A stretch of 35,173 nucleotides of DNA from Acidobacteriota bacterium (lineage in GTDB: Bacteria; Acidobacteriota; Terriglobia; Acidiferrales; UBA7541), in contig QHYU01000145.1 of the NCBI GenBank assembly GCA_003224235.1, positions 1 to 35,173 on the forward strand, given 5' to 3'. Under the pieces are notes generated by a model, which did not search any database, had not been told where the DNA came from, and saw nothing but the letters and a program-made list of their open reading frames with translations. Both the position numbers and the translations under genes were made by a program. Shown here one piece after another: positions 25,198 to 34,819 of the stretch (its first letter is position 1; each line of letters opens with the position of its first letter).

Positions 25198-27600
25198 ATG
25201 GCTGCTGCAGCGTCGCCGAGTTCGGCAAGGCCTGCTCGGTCCAGTGAGCCCTTGTCTACCGAAGAACTGCGCAAGATGCACGCGTACTGGCGCGCGGGAA
25301 ATTATCTCTCAGTTGGACAGATCTATCTATGTGCCAATCCGCTTTTGCGCGAGCCGCTCAAGATCGAGCATATCAAGACACGATTGCTGGGCCACTGGGG
25401 CACGACGCCTGGACTGAATTTTATCTACGTCCATTTCAATCGCCTCATCAAGATGCGCGATCTGAACGTCATCTACATCACCGGTCCAGGGCATGGCGGG
25501 CCCGGCCTCGTCGCGAATACCTATCTGGAAGGCAGCTACAGCGAATTTTATCCCAACATCCCGCAAACTGAAGCAGGCATGCGGAAATTGTTCAAGCAGT
25601 TCTCGTTTCCGGGCGGAATTCCCAGCCACGTCGCACCGGAAACGCCTGGATCCATTCATGAAGGGGGTGAACTGGGCTATTCGATTGCGCATGCCTACGG
25701 CGCGGCGTTCGACAATCCCGACTTGCTCGTCTGCTGCGTAGTCGGTGACGGCGAATCCGAGACGGGACCCCTCGCCGCAAGCTGGCATTCGAACAAGTTC
25801 CTGAATCCTCGGCGTGATGGGGCTGTGTTGCCCATCCTTCACCTCAATGGCTACAAGATCGCTAACCCCACCGTGGCTGGGCGTATGACCGACGATGATC
25901 TGGCCAGGCTCTACACCGGGTACGGCTATAATCCTTTTTTCGTCGAAGGCAGCGAGCCGGAAAAAGTCCATCAGCAGATGGCGCGCACGCTCGATACGGT
26001 AGTAGACGAAATCCACACCATTCAAAGGAATGCCCGCGACGGAAAAACGACGGGCATGCCGGCGTGGCCGATGATCATCCTGCGCACGCCGAAGGGTTGG
26101 ACGGGGCCCAAATTTGTGGACGGCAAGCCCGTGGAAGGAACGTGGCGCGCGCACCAAGTGCCCGTCGCCGATTTTGCCGGCAATCCCGAACATTTGAAAA
26201 TCCTTGAAGACTGGCTTCGCAGCTACAAACCCGAAGAGCTTTTCGATCAGGAAGGGACTTTACTGCAGGAATTGAAAGATCTTGCCCCAAAGGGCGACCG
26301 CCGCATGGGAGCGAATCCGCACGCAAACGGCGGCCTTTTGTTGCGGGATCTGGTGATGCCGGATTTCCGTGAGTATGCGGTGGATGTGCCTAAGCCGGGA
26401 GGAGTGGAGGGGGAAGCGACGCGTGTATTGGGAAAATTTCTGCGCGACGTGATGAAAGCAAACGAGCGCACAAGCACTTTTCGGGTGTTCGGGCCCGACG
26501 AGACTGCGTCGAATCGGCTTGACGCAATTTATGAAGCCACGCCGAAGGTCTTCATGGAGAAGCTCCTCGAAACGGATGAAAATCTATCGCCGGATGGGCG
26601 TGTAATGGAAGTCCTGAGTGAACACATGTGCCAGGGATGGCTCGAGGGTTATCTGCTTACAGGCCGGCACGGATTTTTTTCGTGCTACGAGGCCTTCGTT
26701 CACATTGTGGATTCAATGTTCAACCAGCACGCCAAGTGGTTGAAAGTAACCCGCGACATTCCCTGGCGCCGGCCCATCGCCTCATTGAATTACTTGCTGA
26801 CCTCCCACGTGTGGCGCCAGGACCATAACGGCTTTACGCACCAGGATCCTGGGTTCATCGATCATGTCGTCAATAAAAAGGCGGATGTCGTTCGCGTGTA
26901 TCTTCCGCCGGACGCGAATACGTTGTTGTCGGTCGCAGATCATTGCTTGCGCAGCCGGCATTACGTCAACGTAATTGTCGCAGGCAAGCAGCCCGCGCCT
27001 CAGTACCTCAACATGAATGACGCCATCGAACACTGCACGAGCGGGATTGGAATCTGGGAGTGGGCGTGTACTGACAAGGGCAGCGAACCGGATGTCGTGA
27101 TGGCCTGTGCGGGAGATGTCCCTACCCTCGAGACGCTGGCGGCTGTCGATCTGCTGCGGCAGCATTTTCCTGACATTAAGATCCGCGTCGTCAACGTGGT
27201 CGATCTTATGACATTGCAGACGCCAGGCGAGCATCCGCACGGGATTTCAGATCGCGATTTCGATTCCATGTTGACGATAGACAGGCCGGTAATTTTCGCC
27301 TATCACGGCTACCCAGCACTCATTCACCGGCTCACGTATCGCCGGAAAAACCACGGAAATTTTCATGTTCACGGCTATAAGGAAGAGGGAACGATCACAA
27401 CGCCCTTTGATATGACCGTACTGAATGAGCTCGACCGCTTCCACCTTGCCGGAGATGCTGTCGACCGTGTGCCGCGTCTGCAACAAATCAACGCCCATGT
27501 TCAGCGGCATCTGCGGAGGAAGCTCTTCGAACACAAGCAGTACATCTACGAACACGGTGATGACATGCCCGAAATCCGCGATTGGAAATGGCCGTATTAG
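25198..27600 (+). CDS. xfp: Phosphoketolase (xylulose-5-phosphate/fructose-6-phosphate)
   Basis: An 800-residue thiamine-diphosphate enzyme that splits xylulose-5-P (or fructose-6-P) with phosphate into acetyl-phosphate and a C3 (or C4) sugar phosphate. The length is typical. Family blocks are [88 protein letters not shown], the ThDP-binding [19 protein letters not shown], and [17 protein letters not shown] lies six bases before the ATG at 25198; the GTG just before it is less likely. It is followed by acetate kinase after three bases, giving a complete acetyl-P to acetate plus ATP route. Confidence 0.97.
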   Translation: MAAAASPSSARPARSSEPLSTEELRKMHAYWRAGNYLSVGQIYLCANPLLREPLKIEHIKTRLLGHWGTTPGLNFIYVHFNRLIKMRDLNVIYITGPGHGGPGLVANTYLEGSYSEFYPNIPQTEAGMRKLFKQFSFPGGIPSHVAPETPGSIHEGGELGYSIAHAYGAAFDNPDLLVCCVVGDGESETGPLAASWHSNKFLNPRRDGAVLPILHLNGYKIANPTVAGRMTDDDLARLYTGYGYNPFFVEGSEPEKVHQQMARTLDTVVDEIHTIQRNARDGKTTGMPAWPMIILRTPKGWTGPKFVDGKPVEGTWRAHQVPVADFAGNPEHLKILEDWLRSYKPEELFDQEGTLLQELKDLAPKGDRRMGANPHANGGLLLRDLVMPDFREYAVDVPKPGGVEGEATRVLGKFLRDVMKANERTSTFRVFGPDETASNRLDAIYEATPKVFMEKLLETDENLSPDGRVMEVLSEHMCQGWLEGYLLTGRHGFFSCYEAFVHIVDSMFNQHAKWLKVTRDIPWRRPIASLNYLLTSHVWRQDHNGFTHQDPGFIDHVVNKKADVVRVYLPPDANTLLSVADHCLRSRHYVNVIVAGKQPAPQYLNMNDAIEHCTSGIGIWEWACTDKGSEPDVVMACAGDVPTLETLAAVDLLRQHFPDIKIRVVNVVDLMTLQTPGEHPHGISDRDFDSMLTIDRPVIFAYHGYPALIHRLTYRRKNHGNFHVHGYKEEGTITTPFDMTVLNELDRFHLAGDAVDRVPRLQQINAHVQRHLRRKLFEHKQYIYEHGDDMPEIRDWKWPY

Positions 27601-27603
27601 TCC

Positions 27604-28854
27604 GTGAAAATCCTGGTTCTCAATTCGGGCTCGAGCAGCCAGAAAAGTAGTCTGTACGAAGTGCATGACCGTTTGCCCGAAACTCCTCCCAAACCTTGCT
27701 GGGAGGGTCAGATTGAATGGAACGGTAACCAAGCGGAACTGGGGATTACGACGGCCCAGGGCACGACACTCAAGGAGCAACTCCCTCTGGAGTCGCGCCG
27801 CCAAGCGACCGACAAGCTGTTGAGCCATTTGTGGAGCGGTCAAGCGCGTGTCGTTCGTGATGCTTCGGCAGTCGACATCGTGGGCCACCGTATTGTAAAC
27901 GGCGGAAGCGAATACAAGGAGCCAACGTTCATCACGGCGGGGCTGAAGACTGCGATCGCGCGCATGGCAGCATTTGCACCGCTCCATAACCGCGCCGAGT
28001 TGGAAGGCATTGAAATCATCGCGCGCACATTTGGTTCCGTGCCGCAAGTGGCCGTGTTTGACACCGGCTTTCACAGCCGTCTGCCGGAAGCCGCCTTCGT
28101 CTACCCAGGACCATACGAGTGGCTTGCCCAAGGGATCCGCCGGTATGGATTTCACGGAATCAACCATCAATATTGCGCCGAGCGCGCTGCGCAACTGCTT
28201 GGAAGGGATCTGAAATTACTAAAACTCGTGACGTGCCATCTGGGAAATGGCTGCTCGCTGGCCGCCATTCGCGAAGGCCACAGTGTGGACACCACCATGG
28301 GGTTCACGCCGCTAGAAGGCCTGATGATGGGAACGCGGTCCGGCTCGGTAGATCCGGGGATCTTGACTTACTTGATGCGGCAAAGTTCCTTCACCGCAGA
28401 GCAACTCGACGAATTGCTGAATACGAAGTCAGGCCTTCTGGGGATTTCAGGAATTTCGGGCGACATGCGGCAAATCGTATCTGCCATGAAGGAAGGAAAT
28501 CCCCGGGCGAAGCTCGGTTTTGAGATCTTTGTGCACCGCCTAAGGTCCTCGATAGGTTCGATGGTGGCAATTTTGGGCGGAATCGATGCCCTGGTCTTCA
28601 CTGCCGGAATCGGCGAGAACTCGCCCGAGATTCGTGCGGTCAGTTGCGCAAACTTCGGATTTCTCGGCGTGAAACTTGATCCTGCAAAGAATGCGCAGTC
28701 ACTTCCAGACCAGGACATATCGCTGTCTGATTCAGCCGTCCGAGTATTGGTCGTGCGCGCCCAGGAAGACTGGGCGATTGCCCGAGCGTGTTGGAGGCTG
28801 GGCTCGCAACCATCGAGACATGAGCTGAGTGGGGGAAAGGCGCGCTGCGCTTGA
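27604..28854 (+). CDS. ackA: Acetate kinase
   Basis: AckA converts acetyl-phosphate and ADP to acetate and ATP. The 416-residue sequence has the ASKHA-fold phosphate loop NSGSSSQK (variant of N-x-GSSS-x-K), HRIVNGG, FDTGFHSRLPEAAFVYPGPYEW, IRRYGFHGINH, HLGNGCSLAAI, GFTPLEGLMMGTRSGSVDPG and FTAGIGENSPEIR. It starts with GTG three bases after the phosphoketolase stop and has no strong ribosome site of its own, so translational coupling is likely. Some family-conserved positions are altered (for example HRIVNGG where most have HR-V-HGG). A related butyrate or propionate kinase is less likely given the partner gene. Confidence 0.95.
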   Translation: MKILVLNSGSSSQKSSLYEVHDRLPETPPKPCWEGQIEWNGNQAELGITTAQGTTLKEQLPLESRRQATDKLLSHLWSGQARVVRDASAVDIVGHRIVNGGSEYKEPTFITAGLKTAIARMAAFAPLHNRAELEGIEIIARTFGSVPQVAVFDTGFHSRLPEAAFVYPGPYEWLAQGIRRYGFHGINHQYCAERAAQLLGRDLKLLKLVTCHLGNGCSLAAIREGHSVDTTMGFTPLEGLMMGTRSGSVDPGILTYLMRQSSFTAEQLDELLNTKSGLLGISGISGDMRQIVSAMKEGNPRAKLGFEIFVHRLRSSIGSMVAILGGIDALVFTAGIGENSPEIRAVSCANFGFLGVKLDPAKNAQSLPDQDISLSDSAVRVLVVRAQEDWAIARACWRLGSQPSRHELSGGKARCA

Positions 28855-29153
28855 GGCGGCTCGCCCGTTCTGAAATGTCATCATTGCCACTCCACGGTAG
28901 ATAGAATCGCATTGTGGAGTAGACGACCACGTCGCTTACCTGTGGGGCCGAAGCGATACCGCTCCACAGCGTACGACAATGTAGGTCGTCAATTTCAAAC
29001 GCGACCACGTTTTGTCGTGGACATTCCTGTTTAGGTAGTTTTCGCCTTCTAGTCTGGCGCGGCCGATGGATGTGGCATTTTCCCAAAGCCAGCTGGAGCG
29101 AGCGGGAGGGACTTCGCCGGCGGCAACGGAGTCCAGGCTGAAACCGCCCCCAG
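28855..29153. other. Intergenic region between ackA and the small basic gene (convergent), hairpins only
   Basis: No coding frame is supported. A seven-pair hairpin (ACTCCAC with GTGGAGT around 28890-28921) and a short CCACG/CGTGG hairpin near 29005-29020 are visible. Neither has a T-run. They may mark factor-dependent termination of the converging transcripts. Confidence 0.35.
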
Positions 29154-29315
29154 TCAGCTATGCTGTTCTGGTTCGGTGGGCACGGTTACGTTTTCGTTCG
29201 AAGTTTGGTTTTCCGCGCGGCTAGCGAGTTTTTTCTGCGCACGCCGTTCGGCCTTCATGCGCTGCTTTTCCAGTCTCTTCATTTCCTTTTGGCGCTTTTG
29301 GAACGTGGTTGCCAT
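29154..29315 (-). CDS. Small basic protein of 53 residues (unknown function)
   Basis: A short gene not usually called by length filters. It reads MATTFQKRQKEMKRLEKQRM and continues as a Lys/Arg/Glu-rich helix (KAERRAQKKLASRAE), then a polar tail ending PTEPEQHS. AAGGAG lies five bases before its ATG. It begins 65 bases after the stop of the RRM RNA-binding gene on the same strand, so the two are probably co-transcribed. The composition (long charged helix, strongly basic) resembles ribosome- or RNA-associated small proteins; an RNA-related role is inferred only from charge and neighbour. I do not assign a family. Confidence 0.72.
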   Translation of the reverse strand: MATTFQKRQKEMKRLEKQRMKAERRAQKKLASRAENQTSNENVTVPTEPEQHS

Positions 29316-29380
29316 CAGATCTCCTTGAAATCAGGATGAGGCGCGGAGAATGCCGCGATCGGCAAAGGCATCGTTGCACG

Positions 29381-29740
29381 CTACCAGCGGGGTTCGCGTG
29401 GCTGGCGCGCGACTTCGCGGTAATCCTCGTTCGAGAATCCGCCCCGGCCGCCGCCGCGGCGGCCTCCACCGTCCCGTGGTGGGCCACTGCGCTCGGTCTT
29501 GGGGCGAGCTTCATTCACCTTCAGGCTGCGCCCGCCGACCTCTTTTCCATTGAGAGCCGCAATTGCCTTGGCCGCCTCTTCGTCGTTGGGCATTTCCACA
29601 AAAGCAAAGCCGCGGGCCCGGCCAGTCTCTCGGTCCATCGCTACGTGGACGCGCGTGATCTGTCCGAACGGTTCGAACAGCGCGCGCAACTCGCCTTCCG
29701 TCGTCTGGAAACTCATGTTGCCAACAAACAGATTCTTCAT
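29381..29740 (-). CDS. RRM-type RNA-binding protein, glycine-rich
   Basis: A 119-residue single RNA-recognition-motif protein like the cyanobacterial Rbp and proteobacterial cold-associated RNA-binding proteins. RNP2 is LFVGNM (residues 4-9) and RNP1 is RGFAFVEM (about 43-50); the aromatic RNA-contact residues are present. After the domain (about 1-80) comes an Arg/Gly-rich tail (DGGGRRGGGRGGF). AAGGAG lies nine bases before the ATG. The leader between it and the divergent gene upstream is about 380 bases, long enough for post-transcriptional or cold-type control, but no cold-shock box was recognised. A small basic protein gene follows in the same direction. Confidence 0.93.
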   Translation of the reverse strand: MKNLFVGNMSFQTTEGELRALFEPFGQITRVHVAMDRETGRARGFAFVEMPNDEEAAKAIAALNGKEVGGRSLKVNEARPKTERSGPPRDGGGRRGGGRGGFSNEDYREVARQPREPRW

Positions 29741-30118
29741 TCTATTTCTCTCCTTAACTCAGTCCGGCGCCGGTCGTGAGGTGCCGCGGCACCCTGCCGG
29801 ATTCAGATTGCTGCGAAACGGCGACGAGAAACCCGATGAAGTCACGTGAGGCAGGTCACAAACGCCGCCCGGGAGGGTAATCACGCAATCCGACTTCTCA
29901 AGAGTGCAGAGTGACTATAACACAGCCACCGACAAAAGTCCCTACATTCAAATACGTGCTGGTCACCCGCGATTGTGGTTGAGGCCATCCGGCAGGTGGT
30001 AGACCAAGTCCTCTCCCCTGCAGCAAACAAGTTTTGCTTCTCCTTAAGCGAAACAGCGCGTCCCTCACCGGAATACCTGTGGGCAGTTATCTACAGTGTG
30101 ATACGCTTCAGGCCAGAC

Positions 30119-30982
30119 GTGAGGAACCGAACCCGCTTTCGCGCGTTGGCAGGAATGGCTCTGCTGGCCGCAGTGGCCTGGAGCGGCGTGGTCCGCGCGC
30201 AAGAGTCGCCGGCTCCTCCTCCGCACCCGCCCGCCCCGCCTGCATCTTTCAAGGAGGAAATCGAGAAGAACGTGGCGGCGCCGTGCGTGGAGCCGCCGCC
30301 GCTGGTGCGCCTGGAGGATTATGACGGGCCGTTGAAGAAGATCGTGGGCACGTTCGCCCGGAAGCTGGAACGCAAGTCGGTGCACCACCCGCACTACAAG
30401 CCTGGCGCGATACTGTGCTCACTCGATGCGAAAGGCAAATTCGTTCTGTTCGTCCACGACACGTTTGAGCCCGTGACGTTTCTTGCCGCCGGTTTCAACG
30501 CGGGGCTAGACCAGGCGGAAAACCAGGATCCCACCTTCGGGCAGGGCGGCGCGGGGTATGGCAAGCGCTTCGGCGCCAACTTCGCCGATCAGGCCTCGTT
30601 CAAGTTCTTTAAGGACTTTATGTATCCCTCGATATTTTCGGAGGACCCGCGGTACTACCGCCTGGCTCACGGCAGCGGCGGGAGGCGCTTACTCCACGCG
30701 GTGGAGCACGTGTTCCTGGCCCACCACGACAATGGCAAGCGCATGTTCAATTTTTCCGAATTGCTGGGAACGACAAGCGCTGTCGTGCTGAGCAACGTCT
30801 ACCACCCAGGCAACGAACGCGGCTTCGCGCCGGCAGCGGAGCTGGTGGGCTACAGCATCATCATAGACGTGGGTTTCGACGTGCTGCGCGAATTCTGGCC
30901 GGAGATCTCCCGCAAATTCAGGCTGCCCTTCCGCGGTGAACACGAGCCGGGGAATCATGACTCGAACCCTGCCACCAAGTAA
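30119..30982 (+). CDS. Exported conserved hypothetical protein
   Basis: About 287 residues with a signal peptide (Arg-rich start, ALAGMALLAAVAWSGV core, cleavage near VRA-Q), a proline-rich linker (APPPHPPAPPASF), then a globular part. Its C-terminal half has GFNAGLDQAENQDPTFGQGGAGYG, FMYPSIFSEDPRYYRLAHG and LGTTSAVVLSNVYHPGNERGF. This style (DPRYY, S-N-Y-P near the end) I associate with exported acidobacterial proteins of unknown function. The frame is open from a GTG at 29975. I chose the GTG at 30119 because the upstream codons read as non-coding and the signal peptide then has the normal layout; GTG at 30098 is also possible. No catalytic motif was seen. Confidence 0.75.
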   Translation: MRNRTRFRALAGMALLAAVAWSGVVRAQESPAPPPHPPAPPASFKEEIEKNVAAPCVEPPPLVRLEDYDGPLKKIVGTFARKLERKSVHHPHYKPGAILCSLDAKGKFVLFVHDTFEPVTFLAAGFNAGLDQAENQDPTFGQGGAGYGKRFGANFADQASFKFFKDFMYPSIFSEDPRYYRLAHGSGGRRLLHAVEHVFLAHHDNGKRMFNFSELLGTTSAVVLSNVYHPGNERGFAPAAELVGYSIIIDVGFDVLREFWPEISRKFRLPFRGEHEPGNHDSNPATK

Positions 30983-31146
30983 GCCCCGCAGCCGCACCGG
31001 GCCTTTCTCTCCGCCGAAGTAAGCAGCTCGCGGTTGGGGATTTACAACCCCGCGTACTTTCTTACTGGGGATCCCCTTTTGCTCATGAGAGAGGTCTAGG
31101 ATATCATTTCACAGATGGCGAAAACTTCCCATTCGAGCCCAAGAGG

Positions 31147-31173
31147 TTGCTAGACATTACGGTGTAGTATACT
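31147..31173 (+). promoter_or_regulatory. Possible promoter for the TldD-like operon
   Basis: TATACT (31168-31173, one mismatch from consensus) has TTGCTA (31147-31152) 15 bases upstream, a short spacer. It lies about 50 bases before the first start codon. A self-complementary GGGGATCCCC followed by TTTT, about 75 bases further upstream, may end the preceding transcript. Confidence 0.35.
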
Positions 31174-31225
31174 TCATGCGCGAAATGGTGGTAGCGGGCC
31201 GCAGTTGGGTTGTTCTATCGACAGG

Positions 31226-32935
31226 ATGATGGTGAAAGATTATCAAGCCATTTGCCCCATTTCTGCCCTGCTGCTTTCCGGGATCGTCTCCTTGATCGCG
31301 ATGCCGGAACCGACGGCTTCTCCGATCCTCGTCGCCATGCGGCAGGAGCTTTCGCGTGCAATGGACGACTTAAAGAAACAGCCCATGCCGCCTTACTTCC
31401 TGAGCTACCAAATCACTGAAACGCACTCCGTTTCCGTGCACGGAGCCTACGGCACGATCGCGTCTAGCAATGAGAACCAAGTTCGTTTACTTGGCATCGA
31501 TCTGCGCGTCGGCAACACCACACTCGACAACACGCACCCCATCCGCGGCGGCATGCCAGTTTTTGATTTCGCCGACGGTTTCTCGCTCTCAGAGGTGCCC
31601 CTCGAGGATAATCCGAATGCGATCCGGCGGATCCTCTGGTATCAGACCGACAAGAAGTACAAGCGGGCACTCGAACACTACACGCGTGCGAAAGCCAACG
31701 CAGAGGTGAAGGTGGCACCGGAAGACGCCTCGGCAGATTTTTCGAATGAGCCAGGGGAGAAATATGTGGAAGCGCCTCTCTCCGTCCATGTAGATCGTGC
31801 CGCATGGGAGCAAAAAGTCAGAAAATATACAGCTCCGTTTGCAAGTTTCCCAGACATCTACGAAGGGGAAGCAACTTTGAGCGTACAAGGCGAGACGCGC
31901 TGGTACGTGAACAGTGATGGCTCAGAGTTGCAAACATCCTCCGCTTACTACCGATTGATTCTATCTGCCTACACAAAGGCTGACGACGGCATGGAATTAC
32001 CTCGCTACGAATCCTTTATCGCGTTCAAACCTGAAGGGTTGCCCGATGACACCACCGTGTTGAAAGCAGTGGACCACATGATTGCAGATCTCCGCGCACT
32101 GAAAAAAGCGCCGGTTGTCGATCCTTACACAGGCCCGGCGATCCTTTCCGGTCGCGCGAGCGGCGTGTTCTTGCACGAAGTCTTTGGTCACCGCATCGAA
32201 GGGCACCGGCAGAAGGACGAGGGAGAGGGGCAGACCTTTAAGAAGAAAGTCGGAGAGAAGATTCTCCCTGATTCTTTCTCCGTGTATTTCGACCCGACCC
32301 AGCGCCAGTTGGGCAATACGGACCTTGCTGGTTATTACCTCTACGACAATCAGGGAGTAAAAGCGCGGCGTGTCGATGTCGTAAAAGACGGCGTGTTCAA
32401 AAACTTCCTGATGTCGCGCTCGCCGATTGCGGGGTTCGATCACTCGAACGGGCACGGCCGCAGTCAGCCAGGACTACCTGTAGTCGCGCGCCAATCGAAC
32501 CTGGTGCTAACGACATCAAAGCACGTCTCGCACGATGAATTGAAAAAGATGCTCATTGATCTGATGAAAGGGCAGAACAAACCGTTCGGGCTATTTTTCG
32601 AGGATATCGAAGGCGGATTCACCATTACGCAGAGAACGATTCCGAACACGTTCAATGTGATTCCGGTTATGGTGTACCGCATTTACCCCGACGGCCGGGA
32701 AGAGCTCGTGCGTGGCGTGGACCTGATCGGAACACCGCTGACAGTTTTTAGCAAGGTCCTTGCGGCCGATAACGACTCCCAGGTATTCAACGGCGTCTGC
32801 GGAGCCGAGTCAGGCTGGGTTCCTGTCTCGGCATCCTCCCCGGATATTCTGATTTCACAGATCGAAGTGCAGAAGAAGGAAAAATCGCAGGAGAGAGCGC
32901 CAATTTTGCCGCCGCCCGGAACATATCATCCATGA
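31226..32935 (+). CDS. Exported TldD-like metallopeptidase (catalytic member of a pair)
   Basis: A 569-residue TldD/PmbA-superfamily protein. The zinc ligands of TldD are present: H317 and H322 in LHEVFGHRIEGH (HExxxH, with Glu318 as base) and Cys525 in VCGAESGWVPVS. TldD acts with TldE to degrade or trim unfolded peptides. Unlike the cytoplasmic E. coli protein, this one opens with a hydrophobic signal-like segment (ISALLLSGIVSLIAM), so export to the periplasm is likely. The start is uncertain among ATG 31226, ATG 31229 and GTG 31232, and ribosome sites are weak. Its last four bases overlap the start of the second paralogue (ATGA), so the two are co-translated. Confidence 0.88.
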   Translation: MMVKDYQAICPISALLLSGIVSLIAMPEPTASPILVAMRQELSRAMDDLKKQPMPPYFLSYQITETHSVSVHGAYGTIASSNENQVRLLGIDLRVGNTTLDNTHPIRGGMPVFDFADGFSLSEVPLEDNPNAIRRILWYQTDKKYKRALEHYTRAKANAEVKVAPEDASADFSNEPGEKYVEAPLSVHVDRAAWEQKVRKYTAPFASFPDIYEGEATLSVQGETRWYVNSDGSELQTSSAYYRLILSAYTKADDGMELPRYESFIAFKPEGLPDDTTVLKAVDHMIADLRALKKAPVVDPYTGPAILSGRASGVFLHEVFGHRIEGHRQKDEGEGQTFKKKVGEKILPDSFSVYFDPTQRQLGNTDLAGYYLYDNQGVKARRVDVVKDGVFKNFLMSRSPIAGFDHSNGHGRSQPGLPVVARQSNLVLTTSKHVSHDELKKMLIDLMKGQNKPFGLFFEDIEGGFTITQRTIPNTFNVIPVMVYRIYPDGREELVRGVDLIGTPLTVFSKVLAADNDSQVFNGVCGAESGWVPVSASSPDILISQIEVQKKEKSQERAPILPPPGTYHP

Positions 32936-34734
32936 GCCATGCACAAAGGATGCGGCGAATTCTGTTGACAGCGGCGCTGTGTGCGTTCGCTGTAGCACCG
33001 GCGAACGCACAGGCACAGGACGACGTGCTGGGCCGCGCAATGCGCGATGAACTTGCGCGCTCTAAGGAAAAGCTACGTCTTGCCCAGCTCGAACGTCCCT
33101 ACTTCGTCGCCTATCGCGTGCACGAGGCGCAGGGACTCCATGTCTCCGCTAGCTGCGGCAGCCTGCTCGGGAGCAGCGAGTCGCACGCACGCACCTTGAG
33201 TGTCGAATTGCGCGTGGGCGATTACGCCTTCGACAACACGAATTTCTTTGCGGCCTCTGGGTTTTGGATAGGCTTCAGCCGCTCTTGGTTCGGACTGGGC
33301 CAGCTTCCGCTCGATGACAACTACATCGAAATCCGCCGGCAGATCTGGTTGGCGACCGACGCCGCTTACAAGCAGGCGCTTGAGGACCTGGCAGGGAAAC
33401 GGGCTGCACTCAAGAACAAGACGCGCACCGAAAATCTCGCAGACTTCAGCGAGGAAGATCCCACGCAAACGACGGACGAAAACCCTGCGGTACAGCTCAA
33501 GCGCTCCGACGCTGAAGCACTCGTTCGCGATCTCTCGAAGCTCCTGAGCGAAATGCCTAATATCTACGCCTCGACGGTTAGTTTTGGAGTTAGCAATGGC
33601 CGGACGCGTTACGTAAACAGCGAGGGAAGCTCTTATACGGATTCTCGCCCTCTAATCGCGCTAACCGCGAACGCTTCGACGCAGGCTACGGACGGTATGC
33701 CACTTGGTGATTCAGTGGAATTCTACGCGATGTCCTTCGATTCCTTCCCCGCGCGCGATCAGCTCGCGACGCAGATCCAGGATATGGGTGTCCGGCTGGA
33801 AAGCCTGCGCAAGGCCCCGCTCCTCGGCCGCTATAACGGACCGGTGCTGTTTGAAGGCCGCGCCGCAGCGGAACTTTTCAGTAAGGAGTTCGCGCCGGCT
33901 CTGGTGGCACAACGCAAGCCTGTGTCCGGCAACCCGGAAATGGAAGCTGTGTTCGAGCGTTTCTCGCAGCAAGGGGAGAGTCCCTTTGCCGACAAGATCG
34001 GGGCTCGGGTGCTGCCGGATTTCCTCAGCGTCGTCGATAACCCCACGATTTTGCAATACGGCAAGAACAGGTTATTAGGTAGCTACAAAGTGGACGACGA
34101 CGGAGTACGTGCGCGCGAGACGCACCTGGTCGAGAACGGCATCCTAAAGACCTTCTTGACGACGCGTACACCGGTGGAAGGTGCGACCCACAGCACCGGC
34201 AATCGCCGCGGCGCCGGGGCTGCTCCGAGTAACTTGTTTGTGGAAGTGCGCAAAGGGCCAAGCGAATCGGAACTGAGAGAGCAGTTGGTGGCGCTGGTCA
34301 AGAAGCGCGGCCTCGAATACGGAATCGTGGTGCGCAAAATCGGCGGCGAACCGGGGGCGACAATGGAGGAGCAGGCGATGGCTGTGTTCAAGGCAATGAC
34401 TGGCCAAGCCGCCGGGGGAAAAAGCATTTTAGTAGCCTATAAGATCTATCTGGATGGTCGAGAAGAGTTTATCCGCGGCGCTCATCTCTCTGGAATTAGG
34501 GCGGAATCCTTCAAGGAGATTGTGGCGGCGTCAAAGGCGGCGACCGTGTACAACACTATTCAGTTGCCACTTCGCAGCTCCGCCATGATATCAAGTCTTG
34601 CCGAAGAGGGAATGTCCATGCCCATCGTTTCTTACGTGGTTCCATCTCTCCTCTTCGACGATTTGACTCTGACGAAACCATCTGGGGAGATGCCGAAACC
34701 TCCCTTCAGCAAACCGCCCGTATCGGCGCAATAG
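32932..34734 (+). CDS. Exported TldD/TldE-like protein lacking metal ligands (partner subunit)
   Basis: A 600-residue paralogue of the preceding gene, collinear with it through most of its length (YFVAYRVHEAQGLHVSASCGSLL matching YFLSYQITETHSVSVHGAYGTI; RYVNSEGS matching WYVNSDGS). A clear Sec signal peptide ends ANA-QAQ. At the metal site LHEVFGH is replaced by LFSKEFAP, and the C-terminal Cys motif is also gone, so it should not be a metallopeptidase. This mirrors TldE, the ligand-free half of the TldD/TldE heterodimer. The ATG overlaps the upstream stop (ATGA). The likely role is a structural or substrate-guiding subunit. The frame is intact, which argues against simple decay. Confidence 0.85.
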   Translation: MSHAQRMRRILLTAALCAFAVAPANAQAQDDVLGRAMRDELARSKEKLRLAQLERPYFVAYRVHEAQGLHVSASCGSLLGSSESHARTLSVELRVGDYAFDNTNFFAASGFWIGFSRSWFGLGQLPLDDNYIEIRRQIWLATDAAYKQALEDLAGKRAALKNKTRTENLADFSEEDPTQTTDENPAVQLKRSDAEALVRDLSKLLSEMPNIYASTVSFGVSNGRTRYVNSEGSSYTDSRPLIALTANASTQATDGMPLGDSVEFYAMSFDSFPARDQLATQIQDMGVRLESLRKAPLLGRYNGPVLFEGRAAAELFSKEFAPALVAQRKPVSGNPEMEAVFERFSQQGESPFADKIGARVLPDFLSVVDNPTILQYGKNRLLGSYKVDDDGVRARETHLVENGILKTFLTTRTPVEGATHSTGNRRGAGAAPSNLFVEVRKGPSESELREQLVALVKKRGLEYGIVVRKIGGEPGATMEEQAMAVFKAMTGQAAGGKSILVAYKIYLDGREEFIRGAHLSGIRAESFKEIVAASKAATVYNTIQLPLRSSAMISSLAEEGMSMPIVSYVVPSLLFDDLTLTKPSGEMPKPPFSKPPVSAQ

Positions 34735-34765
34735 TGCTTCCTTTTGTCACCCAGACTGGACAAAG

Positions 34766-34799
34766 CCAGGGCGTTAGCCAATGCCATTGTTCGTCCTGG
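34766..34799. terminator. Possible bidirectional terminator between convergent genes
   Basis: CCAGGGCG (34766-34773) can pair with CGTCCTGG (34792-34799), eight pairs with one G-U, around an 18-base loop. It is flanked by AAA on the left and TTT on the right. It lies between the convergent TldE-like and DUF3494 genes. The loop is large and the T-runs are short, so confidence is low. Confidence 0.25.
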
Positions 34800-34819
34800 T
34801 TTCACGCTTACGTCGTGCC

